Shown here: positions 21,043-31,299 of the stretch, piece after piece
Layout: every line of letters begins with the position of its first letter
Position numbering within the stretch: position 1 is the stretch's first letter
Translations under genes and position numbers: made by a program
The notes under the pieces: generated by a model
What the model was told of the DNA's origin: nothing
Seen by the model: only the letters and a program-made list of their open reading frames with translations
The model's database searches: none
NCBI RefSeq assembly: GCF_004664715.2
Contig: NC_051075.1
Coordinates: forward strand, 89,069,709 to 89,133,708
Direction: 5' to 3'
DNA from: Peromyscus leucopus
Lineage: Eukaryota > Chordata > Mammalia > Rodentia > Cricetidae
Length of the DNA: 64,000 nt

Positions 21043-22100
21043 CCACTGCTTCTCAAGAGCGGAGCTTCATAAACTCTAGAAAGTCTAATTCAATCACCCA
21101 CATAAGCACTCAGATACTGCCCTGGCAACTGTCAGCAGCCTGTCCTTGTACATCTAGTGGGGATCTTCCTAAGTGCCTAAGCTGCTTACTTTTCTTGTTG
21201 AAGTGGGCTCAAGTCCGGAGCCTCAAGAACATGGTTCTCCAAAGTCCCAGCCCAGACCCAGCTCCCAGTCAGATTGCAAGCACAGTGCACAAAGGTGAGG
21301 GACCCTGTTCCACCTCCTACCCTAGTGTGATCCCACTCCACTATAATCCTCAGGGTACAAGGTTTGTTGTCGCTCTTCTTCACTGGTTGGCTTCCTAATT
21401 CATCCACTTACAACCCCTCAAGCTTGACCATGGCCGCAGCTGTCACACAGAGCCAACTATTCTAGCTGGCAATATGACATGTACTCTGACAGGGATGCTG
21501 CCCAAGTCCCAGGTCAACTCAGCTTTCACAGCTCCCTGCAAAGTCTCTCCACCCCAAACGCCCGTCTACAGATCGAGCTCTTGTCCTTCCCATTCTCTTT
21601 CCAACCGTCAGGCATGGCTTTCTCCTCTCCTTTCCATCTACCACAGCTTTGTGAAGAACTGTTCCCTGTGTTGTTCGTGAGAGGCCTCTGCCCTACCTGC
21701 TGTCTACATTGACCTCTTACTGACTTGCTTCTCTGCCCAGAGCTTGCATAAGCCACTGACTTTGTGAATGGCAAGATGCTGGCATTCAGCCTAGAGCCAT
21801 GCCTTCCCCATCCACACGGCTACATGCCACCATTTTCCGTGGACAGACTATTTCAGACAACCTTCTCCAAAACCTGGGGCACTGACCACTAACGTGATCA
21901 GGAGAAAGGACAGGCTGAAGAAGCCAAGTGGTGCTACAGATGAACTCAGATGAACTGTCCTGACAGCTCTGTTACACCCAAAATCCACTTCTTCACAGTG
22001 AAAATCTTAACACTTCATCCTTGGAACCCATGGAAATGTGAAACAGAGACCCAACGGCCCACAGTTGTTCTCTAACCTCCCTGTGCACATCATGTACACA

Positions 22101-22108
22101 CGTATACA

Positions 22109-22145
<37 letters not shown>
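22101..22145. repeat. (CA)n microsatellite
   Basis: About 17 CA units within a CA-rich block. Confidence 0.97.
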
Positions 22146-22146
<1 letters not shown>

Positions 22147-22279
22147 CCCATATACACTGCACATGTACACACAACACTGTTTTGTTAATTGTAACAAAAA
22201 AAATCTTTAAATCTTCAATACATGATCATGAGAAACAGCAGTAACAAACATACCATGGATTGACTTGGCTTTTGTTTCA

Positions 22280-22470
22280 CTGTATCTATGTGTAGGAATG
22301 TGCAGGTGAGTGCTGGTGCCTTCAGAAGCCGGAAGAGGAAGTTGGCTCAATTGGAGCTGGGGTTACAGGCAGTTGTGAGTGGTCCAACATGGATGCTGGG
22401 AACTGAACTCTGGTCCTCTGGAAGAACAGCAAGTTCTCTAAACTACGGAACCACCTTCCTAGCCCCATAT
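22280..22470 (-). mobile_element. B2/B3-type SINE, antisense
   Basis: aagccggaagaggaagttgg ... gggaactgaactctggtcct ctggaagaacagcaag ... cttcctagcccc. Confidence 0.88.
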
Positions 22471-22499
22471 ACAAGTTCTTTATCTCAGCTTTCCCCTTA

Positions 22500-22755
22500 T
22501 TATTTGTGTCTTTGCATGTGTGTGAGGGTGCAAGTAGGGGACAGAGGATGTTGTCTGGTGTCTTCCTCAACTGCTCTCCATTTTCTGTGAGGTAGGCTCT
22601 CTGGCTGAAGCCGGAGCTCACCACTGAGGGAGTGCAGCTGGCCAGCTGGCCTGGGAACCTGCTGTCCCCACTTCCTGAACTGGAGCTGCAGGTGGGTGTC
22701 GGCCAGGCCTTTACTTGGGCCAAGTGCTTCACCCTCCGAGCCACCTCCTAGCCCT
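22500..22755 (-). mobile_element. Composite B3 plus B1-like SINE, antisense
   Basis: tgtgtgagggtgcaagtagg ggacagaggatg, B1-like middle (gaggtaggctctctggctga a ...), and closing ggcctttacttgggccaagt gcttcaccctccgagcc. Confidence 0.75.
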
Positions 22756-22839
22756 CCTGTCACTTCATTAAGCCGAGACAGTAGCGTCCTCCAGCCTCTA
22801 GTCACAAGGGTTACTTGTAAATTTTTTAGAATACTGTCA

Positions 22840-23125
22840 AGCACATAAGGGACACAACGTAACTACTTATTAAATTTATAATAAATACTATTGGACACTA
22901 CGTCCCCCTTTTACGGATGAGAAAACTTTTTTTTTTTTTTTTTAGAGACAGGGTTCCTGGCTGTCCTGGAACTCACTTTGTAGACCAGGCTGGCCTTGAA
23001 CTCAGAGATCCTCCTGCCTCTGCCTCCCTAGAGAACACTAAATTTTAAAGTCATTTTCCCAAGCTTACACACACGATCACCAGTAAGAGAACCATCTTGA
23101 AGGTCGCTCTCCAACAGTAGTTCTC
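22840..23125 (-). mobile_element. MIR split by a B1 insertion
   Basis: Left part: tattaaatttataataaata ctattgg ... cttttacggatgagaaaact; right part: aaagtcattttcccaagctt acacac ... agagaaccatcttgaaggtc. The inserted B1 (22929-23030) reads gagacagggttcctggctgt cc ... ctgcctctgcctccct. Confidence 0.7.
22929..23030 (-). mobile_element. B1 SINE, antisense, 5'-truncated
   Basis: Poly-T 22928-22945 then gagacagggttcctggctgt cctggaactcactttgtaga ... ccttgaactcagagatcctc. Confidence 0.92.
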
Positions 23126-23349
23126 ATCAACTCTGACTTCTTTTTATTTCAGAAAAAAATTCAAAGGCAACCATCCTAACTTATGGCATGGGTTCTAAGA
23201 AGTTCTCTGGACAATTTTCAACGAGTCCTAGTCTTAAATAACTTAGACAGTTCTCTTGTTTCTTTGGTTAAGAAATAAGGTATTGTTTAAGAAACCTGCA
23301 GCTCATAATTAGTTCGTCTGCTGGTTATATTTTTTATTTCACTGTTTTT

Positions 23350-23351
<2 letters not shown>

Positions 23352-23417
<66 letters not shown>

Positions 23418-23420
23418 GTG
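23352..23420. repeat. (CT)n then (GT)n compound microsatellite
   Basis: About 26 CT units followed by TGTGTG. A pure pyrimidine tract on the plus strand. Confidence 0.97.
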
Positions 23421-23580
23421 CATGTGTCCGAGTGCAAGCTTATGTGTCCCACATGTGTGGAGATCAGATGGCATTTTCTGGAGTCAAGTCTCCCCTCCTA
23501 CCATGCTACTGTGGCTTCCGGGGTTGGACCTCAGGCTTGCTGGGCAAGTGCCTTTACTTCTGAGCCATCTCATTGGCCCG
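23420..23580 (-). mobile_element. B3-type SINE, antisense
   Basis: cccacatgtgtggagatcag atggc ... ctcaggcttgctgggcaagt gcctttacttctgagccatc. Confidence 0.9.
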
Positions 23581-23764
23581 TTCTGTTGGCTTCTGACAAA
23601 CAATATTTTAAACATTAATTGTATGCACTAAGGGTTAAATAGGATGCCTAAATTATAATTAATTTTGAATCTGGATTATTACAATGTGATAGTGGAACCC
23701 TGTGGCACAAAAAGTTGTAAGCTCAGCTACTGAGTGAATGAGCAAGCTGAAATGATATTTTCCC

Positions 23765-23840
23765 AGTGCTGGGGATCAGAACCAGGGCCTCAGTCTTGAT
23801 ACAGAGGTGTTCAGATACTAAGTCTCATCCCTAGCCAATG
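23765..23840 (-). mobile_element. ID-type SINE, antisense
   Basis: gtgctggggatcagaaccag ggcctcag ... taagtctcatccctagcc. Confidence 0.75.
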
Positions 23841-24187
23841 AAATAAAAATTCTTACCTCAGAAACTTCTGAGAAAAAAAGAAAAAAATTGCCTCCTTGTA
23901 TTTTGGAATATCTTGCTATGTTAGAAACTTGGGTTTGTTTTTAGTTAACAGTCAACTCTTAAACAGCAATCCCAGTACACTCAATAGGCACTCACTTTAG
24001 AATACCCTCGAACTGTACTTGTTCCTACAGTTCATACAGTCAGAAAGACTTTCTTAGTGGCTTTTCTGCACAAAGAACAAGGAGTGTGAATTAAGAAACT
24101 ATAGTTTTCATGAGTATTTCCTTTATGAATATTTGGCTAAAGGAATGTTATGAGGAATTATATATTCCTTCCTTCAGAAATGAAGTT

Positions 24188-24400
24188 CGGGGGTTAGAGC
24201 ACATGCTCAGTAGTTAAGAGAACTGGATGTTCTTCTAGAGGACCCAGGTTCAATTCCCAGCACTCACATGATGGCTCACAACCATCTATAACTGCAGTTA
24301 CAGGAATCTGTGCCCTCTTCTGGCCTCTGAGGGCACAGAAGTTATGTGGTGTACAGACAGACATGCAGGAAAAACACCCACAGATAAAATAAAAATTGAA
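24188..24400 (+). mobile_element. B2 SINE
   Basis: ggttagagcacatgctcagt agttaagagaactggatg ... caattcccagcactcacatg ... ctcttctggcctctgagg. Confidence 0.93.
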
Positions 24401-24489
24401 ATGAAGCTAGAGTACACTCAACAAAACTAGTAGCCAAAGAGAAGCAGAAATAACATTCATATAAAGAACTGTGTAAAGAAGGTTTCTTT

Positions 24490-24598
24490 TTCAGGGGATT
24501 GGGCACGGTCTTACTCTGTACTCTAGGCTGGCCTGGAACCTGCTATGGAACCCAGTTTGGCCTCTCACTCCAAGCAATCCTGTCTCAGGCACAAAATT
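24490..24598 (-). mobile_element. B1/B4-type SINE fragment, antisense
   Basis: cacggtcttactctgtactc taggctggcctggaacctgc ... caagcaatcctgtctcagg. Confidence 0.65.
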
Positions 24599-24689
24599 GG
24601 CCTTTAATTAATATCCGTTTTGGAACAATAATAAAAAGATTCATTGGAGAATTCAGTTTTACACAGAGGCAGTAATATCCAGAGAGTCC

Positions 24690-24760
24690 AATCTTGGGCA
24701 AGTTCAGACTTGTTATTTAATTTCTTTGTTTCTAATGGAGGAATGAAAAATATTATGAGA
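24690..24760 (+). mobile_element. Possible MIR core
   Basis: cttgggcaagttcagacttg ttatttaatttctttgtttc follows the MIR core phrase (tgggcaagttacttaacctc). Weak. Confidence 0.4.
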
Positions 24761-25167
24761 GAAAGACCTTGTTTGTCCTTGGGGGAAAGTAGGACTTTCC
24801 CACAGGCCTTGTCTTCTCTCCAGGGGATACACTGTAGGGAAACCTGATTTCTATGTTCAGCCCTCCAGGGAACTCTATTTGCTAGCCACTGGGCTGTTTC
24901 CAGCCAAGGCAGAGGAAGAGGCATGTGGATTACCCTCACACTACAAACCAATTCAGAGGATGGGCATCTCTGACAGGGAAATAGACAGGAGCAGATCTCC
25001 ATGCTGAGGCACAGGAAGAAGCAGCATTCAGCAGTCCTCAGGAGTGAGGGAAAAGTGATGAGAAGGGAAGTCAGGGTGGTTAGCCACCAGAGAGCGGAGA
25101 TGAGAACAGGGAGCAGGAAGGCACCACACAAAACCTTCTCAACCAAGGGACCATTACAAAAGAAAGC

Positions 25168-25318
25168 AGAAGCCGGGCGGTGGTGGCGCACGACTTTAAT
25201 CCCAGCACTTAGGAGTCAGAGCCAGGCGATCTCTGTGAGTTGGAGGCCAGCTTGGTTTATAGCGTGAAATCCAGAAAAGGCACCAAAGCTACACAGAGAA
25301 ACCCTATCTCAAAAAACC

Positions 25319-25347
<29 letters not shown>
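25168..25347 (+). mobile_element. B1 SINE with long A tail
   Basis: agccgggcggtggtggcgca cgactttaatcccagcactt ... caccaaagctacacagagaa accctatctc then about 28 A. Confidence 0.96.
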
Positions 25348-25351
<4 letters not shown>

Positions 25352-25374
25352 GAATGATTTTTCAAATGCAGCAA

Positions 25375-25506
25375 GGCCAAGCATGTGTAGTGGCATACAC
25401 CATTAATCCCAGCACTTGGGAGGCAAAGGCAGGCAGGTCTCTGTGAGTTTGAGGCTAGTCAGCCCTATACAGTGAGACCTTGTCTCAAAAACAAAACAAA
25501 ACATAC
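25375..25506 (+). mobile_element. B1 SINE
   Basis: gtagtggcatacaccattaa tcccagcacttgggaggcaa ... gagaccttgtctcaaaaac. Confidence 0.92.
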
Positions 25507-25711
25507 ACAGCAAACCTGAAACAAATCACCTGCAGAAGACATGAATAACCAGAGATATTGAAGCAAGCTGTCCTGAGATAATTCACCTGTGGAAGATATG
25601 CAAGCCCTCCTGGCAGAAGAGAATTGTATCATCTGATCCATTCAAATAGCACTGGAAACCTCAAAAGTGCAGATAAATGTAAATAATTTAGTCTCAATCC
25701 CCAGAACAAAA

Positions 25712-25920
25712 ACAGCTGGAGAGCTGACTTAGTAGTTAAGAGCATGTACCGCCCTTCTAGAGGACCCAAAATTGGTTGCAAGTATACAGGATGGGTAGAG
25801 CTCACAACTGCCTATATCTAGCTTGAGATCTGATGCCCTCTTCTGGTCTCTGTGGACACTGCATTCATGTGCACAAACACACAAACATGTACACAAAATA
25901 TAAAAAATAAAAACAAACTT
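25712..25920 (+). mobile_element. B2 SINE
   Basis: agctggagagctgacttagt agttaagagcatgtaccgcc ... ctcttctggtctctgtgg ... acacaaaatataaaaaa tail. Confidence 0.93.
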
Positions 25921-25927
25921 AAATGTC

Positions 25928-26143
25928 CATTGGGAGACATGGTTCAGTGGTTATGAGCACCAGCTGCTCTTCTAGAGGACCCAGGTTCAATTCTTAGCAC
26001 TCACACATTGGCTCACAATGATTTATAATTCTAGTTCCGGGGACCTGATGCCTTCTTTTGACTTCTGTGGGCACCAAGCACACACATGGTACACAGACAT
26101 ACATGCAGAGAAGACACCCACACTCACATTTAAAAAAATAAAA
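25928..26143 (+). mobile_element. B2 SINE
   Basis: cattgggagacatggttcag tggttatgagcaccagctgc ... gttcaattcttagcactcac ... acatgcagagaagacaccca. Head to tail with the preceding B2. Confidence 0.93.
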
Positions 26144-26285
26144 AGGCCCACTGGTGTGTCATGTGCTTGCAATCTTAGCACCAGGAAGGCAGAGAGAGAC
26201 AGATCTTTGGGGCTTGGGGCTAGCCTACTTGGTGAGATCTGGGCCAGTGAGAGAGCCTGTCACAAAACAATCAAAAACTAGACAG
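26144..26285 (+). mobile_element. B4-type SINE
   Basis: gtgtgtcatgtgcttgcaat cttagcaccaggaaggcag ... ggggctagcctacttggtga gatctgg. Confidence 0.65.
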
Positions 26286-26454
26286 CACCTGAGGAGCATG
26301 GACACTCCAGGTTGTCCTTTGGGCTCCACACACATCCAGGCACGTAATCCACCATATACTCATCGTGGGCTGACACAGCACAGAGGATCTTGCTAGATTA
26401 CAGTAGCTCCTCAATCTTCAACTTCTTAGTTGCAAAACTGCTGGAGGTAAATCT

Positions 26455-26580
26455 GTCCCCTGTCTACTCCAACAAGGTCTCATTATTTTGTCTATGTTGC
26501 CCAGGCTGTTACAATTCTCTTGCCTCAGGTTCTCACATAGCTGAAACTAAGGTGTATACATACCCCTGTGCCAAGCTAAA
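26455..26580 (-). mobile_element. B1/B4-type SINE, antisense, degraded
   Basis: caaggtctcattattttgtc tatgttgcccaggctgttac ... acccctgtgccaagc. Confidence 0.55.
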
Positions 26581-26610
26581 TGTATATTATTTTAAAGTAT
26601 ATTCTGAATT

Positions 26611-26820
26611 CTGAGGGTTAGTAAGATGACTCAATAGCTACAGGTACTTGCTGGTAGGCTTGATATTGTTTCCTTGGGACCCACATGGTAGAAAAAGAGA
26701 ACTGATTTCCACAGCTGTCCTGAGACTTCCACACATGTGCTGTGGCATGGGTATACCCATGCACCTACACACACATTCACATGAGTTCAAACACACAAAT
26801 AAATGTAACAGTTTTTTTAA
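26611..26820 (+). mobile_element. B3-type SINE
   Basis: gagggttagtaagatgactc aatagctacaggtacttgct ggtagg ... gggacccacatggtagaaaa ... acacaaataaatgtaac tail. Confidence 0.88.
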
Positions 26821-26929
26821 ATTATGAAGCCTGAGATCTTGACATAATAGTACAAAACTAAGACATCTTGACTCCTTGTTATTTTAACAGTTAATCATCC
26901 AACTACTATATAGTTATAATGGTTAGAAA

Positions 26930-27075
26930 TAGCCGGGTGGTGGCACACGCCTTTAATCCCAGCACTCGGGAGGCAGAGCCAGGCAGATCTCTGTGAGTTC
27001 GAGGCCAGCCTGGGCTACCAAGTGAGTTCCAGGAAAGGAAACCCTGTCTCAAAGAAAAAAAAAAAGAAAGAAAGA
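26930..27075 (+). mobile_element. B1 SINE, cricetid type
   Basis: agccgggtggtggcacacgc ctttaatcccagcactcggg ... ggctaccaagtgagttccag gaaagg, missing part of the right end. Confidence 0.96.
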
Positions 27076-27555
27076 AATAAGGTAAGCCAAGCATTGATGG
27101 TCTCAGTTAAATGAAGAAGAATCTGTTCTGTGGTAGGATACATAATGAAACTAAGATAAAGATATGGAGGGCAAAGAAACCATAAAGACTAAGAGGCAGA
27201 GGAAAAAGAAAAACAACCACAGTGTCCGTACAGTATCACCTGCCACCTTCTCCTGCTCTTGTCCTCCCAGCCCCAAACCTGCTCTTCCCTCTACATTTTC
27301 TCTCCATTCTAACAATACACGTGCTCCAGGAGCCAAGCTCTAGCTGGTTTGCTTTCCCGCTCTAGGGCTAGAATCTCTTCCAGGGTAACAATAGTACCAT
27401 GGGTGGCTCTCTGCATCTAGTTTCCTTCCATTCCATCCATTCCTAACTTCCTCAAAAGAATTCTCTACACAGTAAATATGATTATGTTGGATCAAATCTC
27501 CACAATGGTTCCTATTACTTATTTTTAATATCCAAATTTCTGTTAAGAATCAGTC

Positions 27556-27657
27556 TAGCTGGGCAGTGGTGGCACACGCCTTTAATCCCAAGCACTTGGG
27601 AGGCAGAAGCAGGCAGATCTCTGTAAGTTTGAGGCCATAAAGTAACTGTTAAGTTTT

Positions 27658-27713
<56 letters not shown>
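27556..27713 (+). mobile_element. Truncated B1 next to an (AG)n tract
   Basis: gctgggcagtggtggcacac gcctttaatcccaagcactt ... ctctgtaagtttgaggcc stops mid-element; 27659-27713 is about 27 AG units. Confidence 0.92.
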
Positions 27714-27715
<2 letters not shown>

Positions 27716-28114
27716 AAGCAAGCAAGCATCTAAAATCACTGAATACAGGATACAGCACTGTTACTAAGGCTGGTTACCAGGGTGTTCCTGCTCTAACTAA
27801 TCAACCATAATTACTGCAAATGAGTTTTGCTTCTCTCTCTAGTCTTTATGCTTTAACTTGTTTTTCTCGCCATATTACAATGGCTAGTTACACAACACAG
27901 ACAGAAGCAGCAATAGTGGGCATTTTATTTCTAACCTTGGCAACAGTATTTAATATTTCACAACTAAATATAATAACTAGGTGAATATTTTTCACATACA
28001 TCATTTGTCGGGTCAAGAAGGTTTGTTTATAAGTTATCTTGATTTGATAAATGTCATGTAAAATAGAATCCTCATGGAAATGGCATCTATTATTCCATAC
28101 TGCCCAGCTAGTTT

Positions 28115-28348
28115 ATATCTTTTTGTATTGAGGCAGAGCCTCATTATGCACCCCAGGTTGGAACTGGTTATGTATCCCAAGCTGGCCTTAAATTTTCCTG
28201 CCTTAGCATCCTGAGGATCAGGATTACAGGTATGTATCATGACCAGCTTTCAATTAGTTTCATTTTTTGTAGGGTTCTGGATTAAGTTCAGGGATTTACA
28301 GGTACTAGGCAAGTGCTCTACCACAAAGCTACATCTCTAGTCCTAGTT
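28115..28348 (-). mobile_element. B1/B4-type SINE plus ID-type SINE, antisense
   Basis: gaggcagagcctcattatgc ... gatcaggattacaggtatgt (28115-28252), then aggttctggatt-like ID end tactaggcaagtgctctacc acaaagctacatctctag (28262-28348). Confidence 0.75.
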
Positions 28349-28924
28349 AAGGACTTAAACCATTTCAGTTGCGGCAAGTATAAATGTACAGTACTTACCA
28401 CTGTCTTCAGTGTCTAAAACCAGGAAAGGTTTGGTAGTACGAGAGGAGGAAGGGCTGTATCTTCACTACTTGTTACTAGATTTGTATTGCAAGCAAAGAG
28501 CTGTTAAGCAACTAGGGAAGAACCTTCCTAAAGCAACTTACATTCTCCAAGTCTATTATGAACAGCCTTTCTTTTTGTATAACCTCTAATGCCAAATTTC
28601 TTGGACAAAGTTCCATGGATTAGAACCGTGGGTATTACATTTCTGTATTTTGGGAAAATGTCAGAGCACGAATTTTTAAGGGGCAGCACTCCACACTGCA
28701 ACGTAGCCATTCAGCCTTCTACAAATGCAGCAGTGTAGGAAACACCCCCGGCATCAGGCAGATTTCTGCGGGCTGAAGGACTTGCCTGCAGCACAAGGCT
28801 GTGAGAAGAGCCCATCTCCTCCCCTGACCCTGAGGAGCACGTGTGCTGTTCTCTGCACTCGTGAAGTTCTGTTCCCAGCAACCATGTTGGCTAGCTCACA
28901 CTACCTCAGCTCCCAGGATCCCAC

Positions 28925-28985
28925 ACCTCTGGCCTCAACAGGCACCTATGCTCACACACAAACCCACACATGTACATATAATTAA
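28925..28985. repeat. CA-rich short tract
   Basis: ctcacacacaaacccacaca tgtacatata; minor low-complexity block. Confidence 0.6.
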
Positions 28986-29105
28986 AGATACAAATGAATC
29001 TAAAACATATGTGCCAAGCCCTGGTCACATTGCACCTCCAAGAAGAGGCCATTCATTGTTACTTCATCAAATCTGTAATGTCATTAATTTTAAGATAAAC
29101 AACTT

Positions 29106-29365
29106 GTCTTAGGGTTTCATTGCTGTGAAGAGACACCAAGACCACAGCAACTCTTGTAAAACAAACAAACATTTAATTGGGTTCAGTTGAGAGTCCTACA
29201 CTTTTCAGACAAGAGGAAGTTGACTGAGACACTGGGCAGTATCCTGAGCATAGGAAACCTTAAAGTCTGCCCACACAGTGACACTTCCTCTAACAAGGCC
29301 ACACTTCCTAATAGTACCATTCCCTGAGATTATGGGGGGCCAATTACATTCAAACTAATACACAA
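29106..29365 (+). mobile_element. Rodent interspersed repeat, shorter copy
   Basis: cttagggtttcattgctgtg aagagacaccaagaccacag ... caaggccacacttcctaata gtacc ... attcaaactaatacac. Same family as 57068-57428. I recognise the family as abundant in rodents but am unsure of its name (a URR1-type DNA element is my guess). Confidence 0.8.
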
Positions 29366-29694
29366 TTATTTTATGCTTCACCAGTTAAGAAAAAAAAAAG
29401 TCCTGCCAATTAAAGCATTGTGTTCCATCAGGAATCCATTTAGGAAGACATGTGCCTGTTAAAATCAACCAAGTGTAGAAATGTAAAGTGATGAATTTTA
29501 TCTGATTCTGATTTACATGCAATATAGCATGATTGACCAAAACTCAAGTAAGCCAACTCTATTAGCTGAATATTTTTCAGCTCCTTTTGAAAAGACACTT
29601 AATTTTTGAGTGAAACCATTGAGCCAACAAACGTTTTATCTGAAGAAAAAAAGCAATAGTTGCAGACATAGATGCTCATAAAAACTGTATTCCT

Positions 29695-29878
29695 GGGGCT
29701 TACAGATTAAGAGCACTGGGCTGCTCTTCCAGAGGTCCCGAGTTCAATTCCCAGCAACCACATGGTGGCTCACAACCATCTGCAATGAGATCTGGTTCCC
29801 TCTTCTGGCCTGCAGGCATACATGCAGGCAGAACACTACATCATAAATAAATAAATCTTAAAAAAAAAATCTAAAAAT
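29695..29878 (+). mobile_element. B2 SINE
   Basis: ggggcttacagattaagagc actgggctgctcttccagag ... cccagcaaccacatggtggc ... ataaataaataaatctt tail. Confidence 0.95.
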
Positions 29879-29959
29879 AAGAACTGCATTTGTATTTCAT
29901 GAATGTATGTCATGGATGGATATATTCATAGACAGACATATAGACAGACAGATCGATAG

Positions 29960-30095
29960 GCAGGCAGAGCTCAATAAGTAACCCAGACTTTCCTCAAACT
30001 CACCATGGAACCCAGGGTGGACCGGGGCTCCCACTCCTCCTGCCTCCGCCTCTTACCTGCTAGGATTACAGTGAGCACTGCCACACCCAGCTCTT
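29960..30095 (-). mobile_element. B4-type SINE, antisense
   Basis: gagctcaataagtaacccag actttcctcaaactcacc ... gctaggattacagtgagcac tgccacacccagctc. Confidence 0.7.
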
Positions 30096-30189
30096 AGCTG
30101 TACATATTTCTAAGGAAACTGTGTACATGAACCAAAGTAAAAAATACAGTCATCAGAAAGAATGACTAACAAAGATAAGTTAAAAAAAC

Positions 30190-30578
30190 AATCATGCTGT
30201 GGATATTGCTCTATATAAATAAAACACTGATGGCCAGTGACCAGGCAGGAAGTAGGTTGCCAGGCAGGAAGTAGGTGGGACAAGGAGAGAGGAGAATTCT
30301 GGGAAGCGGAAGGCTGAGGGGAGAGACACTGCAGCCACCGCCAGGAGAAGCAGCATGTAAAGACACCGGTAAGCTACCAGCCATGTGGCAAGGTATAGAT
30401 TTATAGAAATGGGTTAATTTAAGATAAAAGAACAGTTAGCAAGAAGCCTGCCACGGCCATACAGTTTATAAGTGATATAAGCGTCTGAGTGATTATTTTA
30501 TAAGTGGATTGTGGGACTGTGGGGCTTGGTGGAACCTGGAGAGAAGCTCTCCAGCAACAAATGGCGCTCAATCTAGCT
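30190..30578 (+). mobile_element. ERV2-like LTR with primer-binding-site remnant
   Basis: Contains paired aggcaggaagtagg units, gagaggagaattctgggaag, gccatgtggcaaggtataga and a tail of ccagcaacaaatggcgctca at. The final tggcgc matches the start of a lysine-tRNA primer-binding site, as expected just after a 5' LTR of this class. Orientation plus. Cut short by a B1 at 30576. Confidence 0.65.
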
Positions 30579-30738
30579 GGGCGGTGGTGGCACACGCCCT
30601 TAATCTCTCTGGAGGCAGAGGCAGGTGGATCTCTGTAAGTTCGAGGCCAGCCTGGTCTATAGAGTGAGTTCCAGGACAGGCTCCAAAGCTATGCAGAGAA
30701 ATCCTGACTCAAAAAACCAAAAAAAAAAAAAAATCAAT
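30576..30738 (+). mobile_element. B1 SINE
   Basis: gctgggcggtggtggcacac gcccttaatctctctggagg ... gttcgaggccagcctggtct ... caggctccaaagctatgcag. Inserted at the LTR/internal junction. Confidence 0.95.
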
Positions 30739-31142
30739 CTATATTTCAGAATTGGGTGCATACAGCATTGGTACAGTGGCTGCCTAGTCTGGAGGAAGAC
30801 CAGGGTTCAATATCTACAGCCATCAAGAATGATGACAAATTATGATTTCATGGTTAAGATCATATCAACAGTCTGAGTCTTTATTATACTCTGAGCTGTG
30901 TAAGCCAAGAAAATAGTTTTTGTCTGTTTAAAGCTTATTTTCCTGAGAAAGATGGTGACAATATACAGCTTACAGCACTGTTCACTTCAGAGATAAAGTG
31001 TGTTATCTGAACATGATTATGAAATACATGCTATTATGTAACAAGATTTTGCTGTTAATATCAAAGGAAACTTTTGAAAGTTTGAAATCTTGTGTTTTGA
31101 GTTTTAGCAACACATGGAATAAACTGGAAATCTTTGAAAAAC

Positions 31143-31235
31143 AAAAATAGTGGTTGGGCATGTAGCTCAGTGGCAGAGTTTGTGATTCATATTTAAGGCC
31201 CTGCATCCAATTCTGAGAGCCCAAACAAAAATACA
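31143..31235 (+). mobile_element. ID-type SINE
   Basis: ggttgggcatgtagctcagt ggcagagtttgtgattcata tttaaggccctgcatcc. Keeps A- and B-box-like tRNA parts. Confidence 0.8.
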
Positions 31236-31299
31236 ATAACAGAATAATACTAGGAACTCCATTTAAGGCCAAGCATTATATCATTTTTTTCTTTTTTTT

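Noticed and set aside
24604..25191. 195-codon minus-strand open frame, the second longest in the window
   Set aside because: It starts inside the B1 at 25168, has no recognisable domain, and carries Cys/Leu/Trp-rich text typical of chance translation; a possible MIR lies within it.
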